From the NCBI GenBank assembly GCA_944392975.1, contig CALXYN010000013.1:1-45351 (forward strand): a stretch of 45,351 nucleotides of DNA. Reading direction: 5' to 3'. How positions within the stretch are numbered: the stretch's first letter is position 1; every line of letters begins with the position of its first letter. Below, piece after piece: positions 1 to 9,242 of this stretch. The notes beneath the pieces were generated by a model. It did no database searches, was not told the origin of the DNA, and saw only the letters and a program-made list of their open reading frames with translations. The position numbers and the translations under genes are program-made. Origin of the DNA: an uncultured Spirochaetaceae bacterium. GTDB taxonomy: Bacteria > Spirochaetota > Spirochaetia > Sphaerochaetales > Sphaerochaetaceae.

Positions 1-1163
1 TCAACATGGGCACAGTAAAGGGCCTCCAGTTCAAGCAGCCACTCTTCGAGTTCTCCGGAGCTTGTGCAGGCTGTGGTGAAACACCTTATGTAAAGATGCT
101 TTCCCAGATCTGTGGTGAGAGAGCAGTCATTGCTAACGCAACAGGTTGTTCTTCAATTTACTCCGGTACATTCCCGACAATCCCTTATACAAAGAGGGCT
201 GATGGTCGTGGACCAGCATGGGGTAACTCACTCTTCGAGGATAACGCAGAGTACGGTCTTGGTATGCGCCTCGCTGTTGACTCCAACAGAAACCTTCTGA
301 GAATGAAGTGTGACGAGTTGATGGCAGCTGGATGCTCAGCAGAGCTCAAGGCAGCTATTGAGAAGTGCTACTCACTCTGGGAGGATACAACAGAAGCTTC
401 CATCACAGCACAGAAGGAAGTCCAGAAAGTTCTTGCTTCCGAGAAGGCAGCAAATGCTGAGGCACAGGTTCTTCTCGACAAGATTGTTGAGCTCCAGGAT
501 TACTTCTCAGAGAAGGATGTCATCATCATCGGTGGCGACGGCTGGGCTTATGATATCGGATTCGGTGGTGTAGACCACGTTGTTGCTTCTGGTAAGAACG
601 TCACAATTCTTGTTCTCGATACAGAGGTTTACTCCAACACAGGTGGACAGGCTTCCAAGTCAACTCCAATGGCAGCAGTTGCTAAGTTTGCTAATGCTGG
701 TAAGAAGGTTGGCAAGAAGAACATGGGCTTCATGATGATGAGCTATGGCCACGCATATGTTGCTTCCATCGCACTTGGATACAACAGACTTCAGGCTCAG
801 AAGGCTCTCCAGGAAGCTGTAGCTTACCAGGGACCATCAATTGTCTTCTGCTATGCACCATGTATTAACCATGGTATCAACATGAGATATTCTCAGGTTG
901 AGGCAAAGAAGGCTGTTGAGGCTGGTTATTGGCCACTCTATCGCTTCGATCCACGCCTTGAGGCTGGAAAGAGGTTTGTATGGGAGACAAAGCCTGCTAC
1001 AGGTGATTATCAGGAGTTCATCAAGGGTGAGACAAGATATGCTTCACTCTACAAGACGAACCCAGAGCACGCAGATGAGCTCTTTGCTGCAGCTGCTGAG
1101 GATGCAAAGGAAAGACTTGCATTCTATCAGAGATGTGGTGAAGTCCTCGGCGAGACAATCTAA
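1..1163 (+). CDS. nifJ: Pyruvate:ferredoxin (flavodoxin) oxidoreductase, C-terminal part
   Basis: This is the 3' end of a much longer gene; the frame is already open at the window edge, and the family is usually near 1,180 residues. The product converts pyruvate and CoA to acetyl-CoA and CO2, passing electrons to ferredoxin or flavodoxin in the cytoplasm. What is visible is the thiamine-diphosphate domain: a CAGCGETPY cysteine motif and a later Cys in PCINHGI (ligands of the proximal 4Fe-4S cluster), and the ThDP/Mg motif GGDGWAYDIG followed by VYSNTGGQ. The first ATG in frame (position 6) is internal, not a start. Codon choice is strongly biased, as expected for a highly expressed fermentation enzyme. 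A terminator follows at once. The identification is secure. Confidence 0.95.
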   Translation, partial: NMGTVKGLQFKQPLFEFSGACAGCGETPYVKMLSQICGERAVIANATGCSSIYSGTFPTIPYTKRADGRGPAWGNSLFEDNAEYGLGMRLAVDSNRNLLRMKCDELMAAGCSAELKAAIEKCYSLWEDTTEASITAQKEVQKVLASEKAANAEAQVLLDKIVELQDYFSEKDVIIIGGDGWAYDIGFGGVDHVVASGKNVTILVLDTEVYSNTGGQASKSTPMAAVAKFANAGKKVGKKNMGFMMMSYGHAYVASIALGYNRLQAQKALQEAVAYQGPSIVFCYAPCINHGINMRYSQVEAKKAVEAGYWPLYRFDPRLEAGKRFVWETKPATGDYQEFIKGETRYASLYKTNPEHADELFAAAAEDAKERLAFYQRCGEVLGETI

Positions 1164-1181
1164 GCGTCGACCAATAAGAGG

Positions 1182-1211
1182 GAAGGCAGTCTTCGGACTG
1201 CCTTTCTTTTT
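1182..1211 (+). terminator. Rho-independent terminator of nifJ
   Basis: A 9-10 bp stem (GAAGGCAGTC pairing with GACTGCCTT) closed by a TTCG tetraloop is followed by a T-rich run. It starts 18 bases after the nifJ stop codon. Confidence 0.9.
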
Positions 1212-1242
1212 GTGTGGATTTCATCAATTGTATGTAATTGTT

Positions 1243-1271
1243 TTGCAGTTGGGAATCTTTGACATTATATT
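1243..1271 (+). promoter_or_regulatory. Candidate sigma70-type promoter giving a leaderless transcript
   Basis: TTGCAG and TATATT are separated by 17 bp. The -10 box ends six bases before the ATG at 1278, so transcription would start at or next to the start codon. There is no Shine-Dalgarno sequence before that ATG, which fits a leaderless message. This is a by-eye promoter call only. Confidence 0.4.
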
Positions 1272-1277
1272 ATCAAT

Positions 1278-1577
1278 ATGAGCAGGATACATGCTAATAT
1301 AAATACCTTCTATGGAGACTTCCCAGCAGGATTTGAATTCACCATAAACGGTACAGACATAAATGGTAATTATTCGTTCATAGGTTATGAAGGCTCGTTT
1401 CATGGAAACATGACAGGAGAGGATACTTTCTCAGTGGAAGGTGTTGTCGATTCATATGTTGGGCCTATCAGGTTCACGATAACAGGAATGTATGATGGCT
1501 CTATCGTGACAGGTGAAGGCATTACAGAAAACAAGGGCCATTTCACAGTAAGAGGAATCCCTATTGGAGAACTTTGA
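1278..1577 (+). CDS. Small beta-rich hypothetical protein, tandem paralogue 1
   Basis: The 99-residue product is not recognised. It has no signal peptide or membrane segment and is dominated by alternating Gly/Thr/Ser/aromatic residues typical of beta strands. It resembles the next gene product: the stretch around FSVEG...GPIRFTITG...GHFTVRG aligns with ISFTG...GTIDYDARA...GVMTFSS, so the pair probably arose by duplication. The ATG lacks a ribosome binding site but lies directly behind a promoter-like sequence. The gene overlaps the next one by 14 bases. The function is unknown; a small beta-barrel or sandwich protein is a guess. Confidence 0.6.
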   Translation: MSRIHANINTFYGDFPAGFEFTINGTDINGNYSFIGYEGSFHGNMTGEDTFSVEGVVDSYVGPIRFTITGMYDGSIVTGEGITENKGHFTVRGIPIGEL

Positions 1578-1851
1578 GATTTTTGTACGGTCTCCTTTCG
1601 GAAAATACAGAGGGACCCTGAGCTTTTCCAGAAATAATGGAAGAATAACAGGAACAATAAGCTTCATGTTCTTCTCCTCTGACTTCTCCGGAGCGGAGAA
1701 TGGAAAAGATATCTCATTCACCGGATCTCTGGAAACACCTATCGGTACAATAGATTACGATGCCCGTGCAACTGTCTCAGAAAACGCTATTTCTGGTTCT
1801 GCAAAGACAAGACTTGGTGTCATGACATTCTCCTCAAAAGAGGGAAGATAG
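1564..1851 (+). CDS. Small beta-rich hypothetical protein, tandem paralogue 2 (TTG start)
   Basis: The 95-residue product is related to the preceding one and is likewise rich in Gly, Ser, Thr and aromatic residues with no export signal. The start is called as TTG because an AGAGGA ribosome binding site sits seven bases upstream, and no in-frame ATG occurs early enough to keep the conserved part. The 14-base overlap with the upstream gene suggests translational coupling. The function is unknown. Confidence 0.6.
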   Translation: MENFEIFVRSPFGKYRGTLSFSRNNGRITGTISFMFFSSDFSGAENGKDISFTGSLETPIGTIDYDARATVSENAISGSAKTRLGVMTFSSKEGR

Positions 1852-1967
1852 CGAAAAAAAGTACCCTTTCTCAAAAAAATCTTATATTTACGGCCATCCT
1901 TAGTGGGTTGAAACTCTTAATAAGAGGTAAATCTACGCGCAGGTGATACCTGCATTAGGAGGTTTAG
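1852..1967. promoter_or_regulatory. Leader of the mgl operon with two inverted repeats
   Basis: The gap before mglB holds a 13-bp palindrome (CTCTT-AAT-AAGAG, 1914-1926) directly after a TTGAAA, and a second inverted repeat (GCAGGT-GAT-ACCTGC, 1939-1953) just before the ribosome binding site TAGGAGG (1956-1962). Either could be a repressor site or an mRNA hairpin controlling translation. I could not pick a convincing -10 box. Confidence 0.45.
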
Positions 1968-3170
<1,203 letters not shown>

Positions 3171-3182
3171 GTTAATTGGTCT

Positions 3183-3211
3183 ATGATGGCGGGCTTTCTG
3201 TCCGCCATCAT
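3183..3211 (+). other. Intercistronic hairpin between mglB and mglA
   Basis: A perfect 10-bp stem (ATGATGGCGG with CCGCCATCAT, 9-base loop) follows the mglB stop. There is no T-tract behind it, so it looks like an RNA-stabilising or differential-expression hairpin rather than a full terminator. It would favour a high binding-protein to transporter ratio. Confidence 0.7.
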
Positions 3212-3241
3212 CGTATTTGATGCACAGTTTGGAAGGATAAA

Positions 3242-4738
3242 ATGAGTGGGAAAACTGTACTTGAGATAAAGAATCTATCCAAATCCTTCGCAAAGAACAG
3301 AGTTCTAGACGGCATTAATCTCACAGTGGAAGAAGGAACTGTATGTGGTCTCATGGGAGAAAACGGAGCAGGAAAATCCACTATGATGAAATGCCTTTTT
3401 GGTATTTATGCAAAGGATGAAGGACAGATTTCCCTTTTCGGGCATCCTATAGATTTCAAGAATCCTAAGGATGCACTGGAGAATGGTGTGGCTATGGTGC
3501 ACCAGGAACTTCAGCAGTGCCTGGATCGCACGGTTGTGGATAATCTGTTTCTCGGCCGATATCCAACAAAAGGTGGGATAGTTGATGAGGCGAGAATGCT
3601 GCGCGAAAGCAACAATCTTTTCGCGAAGCTGAAGATGAACGTCAACCCTAAAACGGTGATGAGGACAATGTCTGTCTCTCAGCGACAGATGGTTGAGATT
3701 GCAAAGGCTGTCAGTTACGATGCCAAGCTTATCGTTCTTGATGAGCCGACAAGCTCTCTTACGGAAAGAGAGGTAAAAAAACTTTTTTCTATAGTAGATG
3801 ATTTAAGGAAACAGGGAGTTTCCTTTGTTTATATTTCTCATAAGATGGATGAGATATTCGAGATCTGTGATGATGTTGCTGTCCTCCGCGATGGTAAGAT
3901 GATTTTCAAGAAACATGTCTCGGATACAAATATGAATGAACTGATTGCTGCTATGGTCGGACGCTCTCTCGACAAGCGCTTCCCTGATGTGGATAACACG
4001 CCAGGAGAAGAATATCTTATCGTGAAAAACCTTAAGACAAAGTTCAATCCGGTTCTTCATGACATCTCATTCTCTGTCAGACGTGGTGAGATTTTCGGTC
4101 TCTATGGACTTGTAGGTGCCGGTCGAAGCGAGCTGCTGGAGACGCTATTTGGAATCAGGACAATTGCAAGTGGCGAAGTTGCTGTTAATGGCAGGAAGCT
4201 CCGCTTCCATTCCTCTAAGGATGCTATGGATCACTCCTTTGCACTTGTTACTGAAGAGCGAAAGCTCAATGGCATGTTCGGAAAGGATACAATCAAGTTC
4301 AATACTACCATCACGAACCTAGAGGCTTATAAGACAATGCACCTTCTTGATAACAAGAAGATGTATGAGGCTACAAACAGGGAAATTTCCGTGATGAACA
4401 CGAAGTGTGTGTCTCCGGATGAACTCATCACGGCACTTTCCGGAGGAAATCAGCAGAAGGTTATCATTGGAAAGTGGATGGAAAGAGCTCCTGATGTATT
4501 TCTGATGGATGAGCCGACACGCGGTATTGATGTTGGTGCAAAGTATGAGATCTATCAGTTGATTATCCGCATGGCGAAGGAAGGTAAGACAATCATAGTC
4601 GTATCTTCTGAGATGCCAGAGATCCTGGGAATCACAAACAGAATTGCAGTTATGAGTAATCATAGACTCGCAGGAATTGTTAATACCAGGGAGACAAATC
4701 AGGAAGAGCTTCTCAGGCTCTCTGCTAAGTATCTGTAA
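3242..4738 (+). CDS. mglA: Sugar ABC transporter ATP-binding protein, double NBD
   Basis: The 498-residue cytoplasmic protein has two fused ATPase domains, the arrangement of MglA/RbsA/XylG carbohydrate importers, and powers uptake of the sugar delivered by MglB. The first domain has the Walker A GENGAGKST, a signature of the form MSVSQRQMVEIAKAV and Walker B LIVLDEPTSSL. The second has the family's degenerate Walker A GLVGAGRSE and the signature LSGGNQQK followed by VFLMDEPTRGID. Length is normal. The ATG is preceded by GGAAGG. The gene lies 71 bases after mglB, beyond the intercistronic hairpin, and 11 bases before mglC. Confidence 0.93.
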   Translation: MSGKTVLEIKNLSKSFAKNRVLDGINLTVEEGTVCGLMGENGAGKSTMMKCLFGIYAKDEGQISLFGHPIDFKNPKDALENGVAMVHQELQQCLDRTVVDNLFLGRYPTKGGIVDEARMLRESNNLFAKLKMNVNPKTVMRTMSVSQRQMVEIAKAVSYDAKLIVLDEPTSSLTEREVKKLFSIVDDLRKQGVSFVYISHKMDEIFEICDDVAVLRDGKMIFKKHVSDTNMNELIAAMVGRSLDKRFPDVDNTPGEEYLIVKNLKTKFNPVLHDISFSVRRGEIFGLYGLVGAGRSELLETLFGIRTIASGEVAVNGRKLRFHSSKDAMDHSFALVTEERKLNGMFGKDTIKFNTTITNLEAYKTMHLLDNKKMYEATNREISVMNTKCVSPDELITALSGGNQQKVIIGKWMERAPDVFLMDEPTRGIDVGAKYEIYQLIIRMAKEGKTIIVVSSEMPEILGITNRIAVMSNHRLAGIVNTRETNQEELLRLSAKYL

Positions 4739-4749
4739 GGAGAGGAGTT

Positions 4750-6429
4750 ATGGCAGAAAACAAGGAAATAATCACCCTTGAGGAGAATAAGAAAGTCCAG
4801 GAATACTCTGAGAAGCTACGTGCGCTCAGAGAGGATGGTGTAACAAAGATAAATGACTGCAGGATTGAACTGGCTTCACTGAAAAAGAACAAGCTTATTG
4901 ATGAAGCAGAGAAATCCAAGCGGATTCAGGCCCTTAATGCAGAAATTGCCAAAGCAAAGGAAGTCGAGGCAAGAAACAGGGCAGAGATAGCCTCCCTTTC
5001 CAAGGAAGCCGTGAAGTATGTGAATACTGTTTCCAAGGATATTGAGGCTTCAGTAAATGCCAGACAGAACAAGAGAATGGAGGGTGCCAAGTCCTTCTAT
5101 GAGAAGGAAGTTGCCCAGATCAAGCAGGAAGCTGCTGCAAGAGAGGCAGAGGTCAGAGCCCGCCTTTCCGGAGGGGATCCTCAGGTCCTGAAGAGCGAGA
5201 TTGAAATCTGCAGATATGAGCTGAAAAGTGCTCTTTATGATTCAAAATCCAGATTCAAGGATCAGATGGATAGAGCAAAGGCTGCAAAGCATCAGGCTTT
5301 TGTCGATCACATCCAGAAAAACAGGGAGTTGAGAAACGGTAAGTCCGCGTTCGGAGAGGATGTGAAGATGAAATGGAAGAATTTTGTCAGGAACTTCACT
5401 CCGTCATCATTCTTCCTAGCCAATGGTCTTTACATAGCCATCATCATATTCTTCATAGTCTGTATCATTGCTGCTCCTCTTATGGGATCTGGTAATCTTC
5501 TTTCACTTCCGAATATTCTTACAATCCTTGAACAGGCTTCGACGAGAATGTTCTATGCACTCGGTGTTGCTGGTCTGATTCTTCTTGCAGGTACGGACCT
5601 CTCAATCGGAAGAATGGTTGCTCTTGGTTCTGTGACCACGGGTCTGATCCTTCATCCGGGAATGAACATCGTATCGCTTTTCGGTATGCCTACGTGGGAT
5701 TTCTCTGCAATTCCGATGGGAGTAAGAGTTCTGATGGCTCTTGTCCTTGCCATCATCCTCTGTGTTTTCTTCAGTGCAGTTGCAGGTTTCTTTACGGCAA
5801 GGTTTAAGATGCATCCGTTCATTTCAACAATGGCCAACCAGCTCATCATTTACGGTATGCTCTTCTATGGAACATCCGGAACACCAGTTGGCTCAATTGA
5901 CAGCAGTATCAGAAGCCTGATAGGTGGACGCTGGACATTGGGAGTCCTTAACGGACAGCTTATTACATTCCCGAAACTGATTATTCCTGCTGTTATTGCC
6001 ATTATCGTGGCGTGGCTTATCTGGAATAAGACGACATTCGGAAAGAATATGTATGCTGTTGGTGGTAATTCAGAAGCTGCTGCAGTTTCCGGTATCTCCG
6101 TATTCTGGGTCACTGTAGGAGTCTTCATCATGGCCGGTGTATTCTATGGATGTGGTTCATTCCTTGAGGCGTTCAGAGCAAATGCTTCAGCTGGTACTGG
6201 TCAGGGATATGAAATGGATGCAATCGCAGCTTGTGTTGTTGGTGGTATCTCATTCAATGGCGGTATTGGAAAGATAGGTGGAGCGGCGATAGGTGTTGTC
6301 ATATTCACATCCCTTACATACTGTCTCACCTTCCTTGGTATCGACACGAACCTCCAGTTTGTTTTCAAGGGTTTCATCATTCTTGCAGCTGTCTCCCTTG
6401 ATAGCATCAAGTACCTGAAGAAGAAATGA
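4750..6429 (+). CDS. mglC: Sugar ABC transporter permease with long N-terminal coiled-coil extension
   Basis: Residues from about 220 to 559 are a normal MglC/RbsC-type permease (BPD_transp_2) with about eight to ten membrane segments and the motif LAGTDLSIGRMVALG near the start, forming the channel for the sugar. Residues 1 to about 200 are an extra soluble, highly charged segment rich in Glu, Lys, Ala and Arg, with heptad-like spacing and no membrane helix, predicted to be a long cytoplasmic coiled coil. A usual MglC is about 330-350 residues, so this is an extension of some 200 residues. The whole is one open frame with a GGAGAGGAG ribosome binding site. An internal start would leave the coiled-coil region untranslated, but its codon pattern is clearly coding. 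Confidence 0.9.
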   Translation: MAENKEIITLEENKKVQEYSEKLRALREDGVTKINDCRIELASLKKNKLIDEAEKSKRIQALNAEIAKAKEVEARNRAEIASLSKEAVKYVNTVSKDIEASVNARQNKRMEGAKSFYEKEVAQIKQEAAAREAEVRARLSGGDPQVLKSEIEICRYELKSALYDSKSRFKDQMDRAKAAKHQAFVDHIQKNRELRNGKSAFGEDVKMKWKNFVRNFTPSSFFLANGLYIAIIIFFIVCIIAAPLMGSGNLLSLPNILTILEQASTRMFYALGVAGLILLAGTDLSIGRMVALGSVTTGLILHPGMNIVSLFGMPTWDFSAIPMGVRVLMALVLAIILCVFFSAVAGFFTARFKMHPFISTMANQLIIYGMLFYGTSGTPVGSIDSSIRSLIGGRWTLGVLNGQLITFPKLIIPAVIAIIVAWLIWNKTTFGKNMYAVGGNSEAAAVSGISVFWVTVGVFIMAGVFYGCGSFLEAFRANASAGTGQGYEMDAIAACVVGGISFNGGIGKIGGAAIGVVIFTSLTYCLTFLGIDTNLQFVFKGFIILAAVSLDSIKYLKKK

Positions 6430-6446
6430 TATCTTCTTCAAAAAGG

Positions 6447-6474
6447 AAAAGCTGGGCATATGCTCAGCTTTTTC
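6447..6474 (+). terminator. Terminator-like hairpin after mglC
   Basis: An 11-bp stem (AAAAGCTGGGC with GCTCAGCTTTT, one G-U pair, ATAT loop) is followed by a short T run. It ends 13 bases before the next gene start, so it may only attenuate transcription into the second binding-protein gene. Confidence 0.75.
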
Positions 6475-6486
6475 TTAAATGAGAGA

Positions 6487-7476
6487 ATGAAAAGACTTTT
6501 TGTTTTACTGTTGCTTGTCCTTTCCCTTTTCCCTTCCTGTAATAAGCAGGAAGAATTGAAAATAGGTGTTGCAGTCTATGATTTCAATGATTCTTTCATC
6601 TCGGAAGTCCGCAAGGCCATTATTGCCTGCAGTGAGAATGATATCCCAGTCACAATCGTGGATGCTGGAGGCAGGCAGCAGAAACAGAATGAGCAGATTG
6701 AACAGCTGATAAAAGAAGGATATTCAGTAATCATCATCAATTCGGTGGACAGAACTGCATCCGGCGTCCTTATTGATAAATGCATGCAGAATGATGTTCC
6801 GCTTGTGTTTATCAACAGGGAACCTGTTAAAGATGATATGGCTAAATGGGACGAAGTTTATTATGTGGGAGCCCGTGCTGAGGATTCTGGCCGTATGGCA
6901 GGTGAGTTGATGGCTTCCTATTGGCTGACTCATCCGGAAGCAGATAAAAACAATGATGGCGTAATGCAGTATGTCGTCATAAAGGGAGAAACCGGACATC
7001 AGGATACGGAACTCCGGACAGAGTATTTTATCGAGACACTTCTTGAGAAGAATATCATGCTGGAAAAGCTCCATGAAGATACAGGAGACTGGTCCAGAAG
7101 TGGCGGTTATGATGCGATGTCATCATTCATCCTGCACTCCGGTGATCGGATAGAAGCTGTCTTTGCAAACAATGATGATATGGCGCTTGGTGCTTTGGAA
7201 GCGCTTCAGGAAAATGGTTATTTCAGCAGTAAAGGTTTTGTCCCTGTAATTGGGATTGACGGAACTCCAGCAGGCAAGGCTGCACTGGAAAACGGTATGC
7301 TTCTTGGAACAGTTTTCAATGATGCAGAGAACCAGGGAAGGGCTGCCTATAACATAGCAAAAATGCTTGCAGAAGGGAAAAAACCGACATCTGAGAATAT
7401 AGGTTACGATATTATTGATAATCGTTATGTCTGGATTCCTTATCGCCCGCTACCAGGTATTATCCTTTCCAGATAG
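6487..7476 (+). CDS. MglB-type sugar-binding lipoprotein, canonical domain order
   Basis: The 329-residue protein has a lipoprotein signal ending at FPSC (Cys18) and is predicted to be membrane-anchored and to bind a sugar on the outer face. Domain order is canonical for periplasmic binding protein family 4: residues 24-93 (KIGVAVYDFNDSFI ... VTIVDAGG ... IIINSVD), then VPLVFINREP, YYVGARAEDSGR, the KGETGHQDTELR segment, VFANNDDMALG and VPVIGIDGTPAG. It resembles the upstream MglB throughout, but that protein is permuted. An in-frame ATG at 6460 lies in the loop of the preceding hairpin, so the ATG at 6487 followed by the signal peptide was preferred. The ribosome binding site is weak. It may feed MglAC with another sugar, or act as a sensor partner for the convergent kinase; the latter is inference. 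Confidence 0.85.
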   Translation: MKRLFVLLLLVLSLFPSCNKQEELKIGVAVYDFNDSFISEVRKAIIACSENDIPVTIVDAGGRQQKQNEQIEQLIKEGYSVIIINSVDRTASGVLIDKCMQNDVPLVFINREPVKDDMAKWDEVYYVGARAEDSGRMAGELMASYWLTHPEADKNNDGVMQYVVIKGETGHQDTELRTEYFIETLLEKNIMLEKLHEDTGDWSRSGGYDAMSSFILHSGDRIEAVFANNDDMALGALEALQENGYFSSKGFVPVIGIDGTPAGKAALENGMLLGTVFNDAENQGRAAYNIAKMLAEGKKPTSENIGYDIIDNRYVWIPYRPLPGIILSR

Positions 7477-7478
7477 AT

Positions 7479-9242
7479 TCACGATTTGATTACAACAGGG
7501 GAAATCGGAGGAAGATTTGGAATTGTTATTGTTACTGTCGTTCCTTCATCGAGTTCTGATTCAATACTAAGCCCATATTCATCTCCATATGAAAGTTTGA
7601 TACGTTCATCGATATTGATGAGTCCAATACCGTTTCCGTCGGAAATGTGATTACGTTCGCTCTCTTTGTCCAGAATTGTAGAAAGAACATCAGGCGGCAT
7701 GCCTACGCCATTATCTTTTACCTTTATTTCGATTTTATCCTTCTCCACAGCTTTTGCTGAAATTTCTATAAGACCTTCTTCTTGCAGATACTTTATTCCG
7801 TGGTAAATTGAATTCTCTACAATCGGCTGGATTATAAGCTTTATTGTCGGAACATTCTCAAGTTCTTCAGGAAGGAAAATGCTGAAGCGGAACTTGTCCT
7901 TGTAACGCATTGCCTGAATATCAAGATAACTCTCAACATGAGCCAGCTCCTCTTTCAGCGTTATCGTGTCATGTCCTTTTGCTATTGAGATTCTGAAAAG
8001 GCTTGCAAGGGCTGTTACCATCTTCACAACACCTTGATTGTTTCCCGTTTCTGCCATCCAGACGACACTGTCCAGCGTATTGTAAAGAAAATGTGGATTG
8101 ATTTTTGCCTGCAGAGCATCCAGTTCTCTTTGTCTCTTGACTGCCTCAGTGGCCCTCACTTCCTCCATCAGTTCCTCAATACGCTGTACCATCAGCAGGA
8201 AAGAGTGGGATAGTGATTCGACTTCTTTTGACTCTCCTTGGGTCTCTGAAATGCTGAAATCGCCATCCTGTACCTTTCGCATGTCGAGCTCTAGCATTCG
8301 TAGCGGTCTCGTTATATGCAGAGCAATAGCCCTTGATAGGAGAATTGCGATGAGAATAAAGATAACCATCAGTACGTACAGAGATATCCTGAATGGTTTC
8401 AGCGGCTCCAGAAGCTCATCCATGAATGCGATTCCCACAATTCTCCATCTTGTTTTCTCTACAGTTTGTATGATTGTCAGCCTCTCTCTGCCGTCAAATG
8501 TTGATGTATAGGATCCGAAGACATTTCTTCGGATGCTCTCTAGATCCTCTTCAACCGTTCCTTCCTCGAGAAGCCTTTCTTTTGGATGGTAAACGATATC
8601 TCCATCATTTGAGATTATATAGAGATAACCAGTTGCCGAGAGATGCGCGCTTTCAAGAAGCTCTTCCACAGAGTTGAAATTGAGATCAATCAGAAGAACG
8701 GATGGAGTTGCCTCCCTGTTTATATCTCCATAGCTGATAACAGTTGAATAGGAGATGACAAGATCTGCATTCCTTGTGCTGCTCCGATGAGGGCCTGTAA
8801 AGAAGAAATCTCCTTCACCACCCGCCGCTCTTCTGAACCACAGCTCTGAGAATATCTCATTTCCGGCCATCCTGATTGTCGGCTCTGTGGATATTATGGC
8901 ATTACCATCCATGTCAAACACTGTGATACTTACGACATCATCTCTGGAACTGATGAGAGCTTCCAGCCTTGTCTGTATCTGACTGGCGGAGAGGTTTGAA
9001 GTAGTGCGTGAAAGCTCTCTTACATAATCAGAGACTCCGATGATGTCATTGATGTAGGTGCTGAGGTTGTTGTTTACCTGAGTGACGATTTCGGATGCTG
9101 AATCCATCGCATTGTCTTTGATGGCATTTGAAACAAATCCATCAACAAGGGAACCAGTGAGAAGAACAAAGACAGAAATCATCAAAGCCATTGATATCGA
9201 CATCAGCGTTTTTATTGATAACGTCTTCTTTTTTATTCTCAT
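7479..9242 (-). CDS. LytS/YesM-type sensor histidine kinase
   Basis: A 587-residue membrane sensor. One membrane helix (about 11-33) and a second (about 283-303) enclose an extracellular Cache-like domain, followed by HAMP (about 305-357), the His_kinase box INPHFLYN with phospho-acceptor His384, and the HATPase with N box VENSIYHG (Asn477), DNGVGM and GNGIGL. This architecture phosphorylates AraC-type regulators and often senses sugars or sugar-bound proteins. It overlaps the upstream response regulator by ATGA (9239-9242), so the pair is translationally coupled. Its stop codon is two bases from that of the convergent binding-protein gene. A link to sugar uptake by the mgl genes or the right-hand importer is plausible but not shown. 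Confidence 0.93.
   Translation of the reverse strand: MRIKKKTLSIKTLMSISMALMISVFVLLTGSLVDGFVSNAIKDNAMDSASEIVTQVNNNLSTYINDIIGVSDYVRELSRTTSNLSASQIQTRLEALISSRDDVVSITVFDMDGNAIISTEPTIRMAGNEIFSELWFRRAAGGEGDFFFTGPHRSSTRNADLVISYSTVISYGDINREATPSVLLIDLNFNSVEELLESAHLSATGYLYIISNDGDIVYHPKERLLEEGTVEEDLESIRRNVFGSYTSTFDGRERLTIIQTVEKTRWRIVGIAFMDELLEPLKPFRISLYVLMVIFILIAILLSRAIALHITRPLRMLELDMRKVQDGDFSISETQGESKEVESLSHSFLLMVQRIEELMEEVRATEAVKRQRELDALQAKINPHFLYNTLDSVVWMAETGNNQGVVKMVTALASLFRISIAKGHDTITLKEELAHVESYLDIQAMRYKDKFRFSIFLPEELENVPTIKLIIQPIVENSIYHGIKYLQEEGLIEISAKAVEKDKIEIKVKDNGVGMPPDVLSTILDKESERNHISDGNGIGLINIDERIKLSYGDEYGLSIESELDEGTTVTITIPNLPPISPVVIKS

Noticed and set aside
6460-6486. Upstream start for the second sugar-binding lipoprotein
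   Set aside because: The ATG lies in the loop of a terminator-like hairpin and would put residues before the lipoprotein signal peptide.
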